DNA of 6,826 bases, taken from assembly GCA_955652715.1 (NCBI GenBank), contig CATPBS010000101.1, positions 1 to 6,826 of the forward strand, in the 5' to 3' direction. The position numbers were made by a program, and so were the translations under genes. Shown piece after piece: positions 6,449-6,826 of the stretch (position 1 is the stretch's first letter; every line of letters starts with the position of its first letter). The notes below the pieces were generated by a model that saw only the letters and a program-made list of their open reading frames with translations, made no database searches and was not told the DNA's origin. This DNA is from an uncultured Candidatus Udaeobacter sp. GTDB lineage: Bacteria; Verrucomicrobiota; Verrucomicrobiia; Chthoniobacterales; UBA10450.

Positions 6449-6643
6449 TTAACGCGCCTGCGTCGTTGGTGAAGTTGCTGCTCTCACTAAAACGGTCTCC
6501 ACTTGGCCACGCCGGAAACGGTGGACATTGGCAAAGCCAGCCAAAAACACCATTGCGCCAATGATAACGAGCATCATTACAACAGCGCTATTTGAGATTC
6601 GGGAGGCCCTATGCCTTTCGGCAGCCGGGTGTGGCGAATTCAC
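6449..6643 (-). CDS. Small single-span membrane protein, function unknown
   Basis: The protein has 64 residues and the family is not recognised. A polar, basic N-terminus (about 1-18, with HRASR) is followed by one hydrophobic span at about 20-39 (AVVMMLVIIGAMVFLAGFAN), then a basic stretch (HRFRRG) and a short Thr/Ala/Arg tail. Both flanks are positive, so orientation is unclear. The start is GTG (6643-6641) without a visible Shine-Dalgarno. A weak -10-like box lies five bases upstream, as for a leaderless mRNA. The next gene on the same strand is the lipoprotein, 77 bases on. The well-formed membrane segment is the main support; an open frame this short could still be chance. Confidence 0.45.
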   Translation of the reverse strand: MNSPHPAAERHRASRISNSAVVMMLVIIGAMVFLAGFANVHRFRRGQVETVLVRAATSPTTQAR

Positions 6644-6648
6644 GCGTT

Positions 6649-6677
6649 AGTATCGGTCGCCGATTTCGCGCGCGCAA
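6649..6677 (-). promoter_or_regulatory. Weak candidate promoter of the small membrane protein gene
   Basis: On the minus strand TTGCGC (6677-6672), a 17-base spacer and GATACT (6654-6649) make a poor but correctly spaced -35/-10 pair. The GTG start follows five bases after the -10, which would again give a leaderless transcript. The surrounding sequence is rich in GCGC, so a chance match is quite possible. Confidence 0.25.
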
Positions 6678-6736
6678 CGCAGCGATGTTGGTTCGTGGAA
6701 CTCTGACGGCTGCAGCTGGCCGAGCTAGCGTCAAGC

Positions 6737-6826
6737 CTATTTTGATTTCATCCGAATTAAAGCAGCTGATGCTCGTAAGTGCAGGCGCACCGCGGCAATT
6801 GCATCCATCACGCGCTCGCTTTGGGA
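6737..6826 (-). CDS. Possible C-terminal end of a gene entering from the right edge
   Basis: This frame is open from the window edge for 29 codons and ends in TAG (6739-6737). It holds ERVMDAIAAVRLHLRASA and ends IRMKSK, a basic, helical composition compatible with a real C-terminus. It is on the same strand as the two genes that follow and leaves a 93-base gap before the next start. A competing plus-strand frame is open from an ATG at 6685 to the edge, and another minus frame ends at 6808. With so little sequence none can be preferred strongly. Otherwise 6644-6826 holds nothing I can identify. Confidence 0.2.
   Translation of the reverse strand, partial: SQSERVMDAIAAVRLHLRASAALIRMKSK
6811..6826. 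repeat. 16-base exact direct repeat of a lipoprotein-gene segment, cut by window edge
   Basis: CGCGCTCGCTTTGGGA at 6811-6826 is identical to 6189-6204 inside the lipoprotein gene, where its minus strand encodes PKASA. The second copy runs to the last base, so the repeat may be longer. Read in the same frame it would give PKASA followed directly by a TGA stop (6810-6808). Confidence 0.55.

Noticed and set aside
6685..6826. Plus-strand frame open to the edge, starting MLVRGTL
   Set aside because: There is no ribosome binding site, promoter or recognisable domain, and the GCGC-rich region has few stops in several frames; not separable from chance.
1..6826. CRISPR arrays, tRNA/rRNA genes, insertion sequences, attachment sites
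   Set aside because: I looked for regularly spaced repeats, tRNA-like arms, terminal inverted repeats and transposase motifs and saw none.

Overview
The window reads as a moderately GC-rich bacterial chromosome segment carrying housekeeping and stress genes. It shows no phage genes, transposase, CRISPR array, tRNA or rRNA. I cannot name the species. The partner-switch proteins, an MBL exonuclease joined to an ATP-dependent ligase, a lysine/arginine-rich small lipoprotein and a secreted orphan together remind me of soil Verrucomicrobiota. That is an impression from recall, with low confidence.

Left part (1-2342, all minus strand): an apparent operon read from right to left. A good sigma70-type promoter (TTGACA, 18 bp, TATCCT) and a GGGGAG ribosome binding site precede a GTG-started STAS-domain anti-anti-sigma protein. 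Fifteen bases further on comes a membrane-anchored GAF + SpoIIE/RsbU-type PP2C phosphatase. Its stop codon overlaps the start of grpE (ATGA), and grpE runs off the window edge. The phosphatase would dephosphorylate a STAS protein to release a sigma factor or another target. The overlap with grpE suggests that this signalling pair is co-translated with a heat-shock co-chaperone.

Middle (2343-3096): a non-coding stretch with two competing GC-rich hairpins, then a minus-strand gene for a small secreted protein of unknown function. Its best promoter sits so close to the ATG that the mRNA may be leaderless.

Core (3187-5964, plus strand): the most notable gene, a 925-residue single polypeptide. 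The N-terminal third is a metallo-beta-lactamase/beta-CASP nuclease of the 'ligase-associated exonuclease' type. The rest is a complete ATP-dependent DNA ligase (N-terminal DNA-binding domain, nucleotidyltransferase domain, OB-fold) with all catalytic motifs. These two proteins are normally separate members of a bacterial DNA-repair cluster that also holds an Lhr-like helicase and a phosphoesterase. Neither of those two is in the window.

Right part (5965-6826, minus strand): a small coiled-coil lipoprotein converging on the ligase gene, preceded upstream by a 64-residue single-span membrane protein. At the edge is a possible gene end, and the last 16 bases repeat a segment of the lipoprotein gene exactly.
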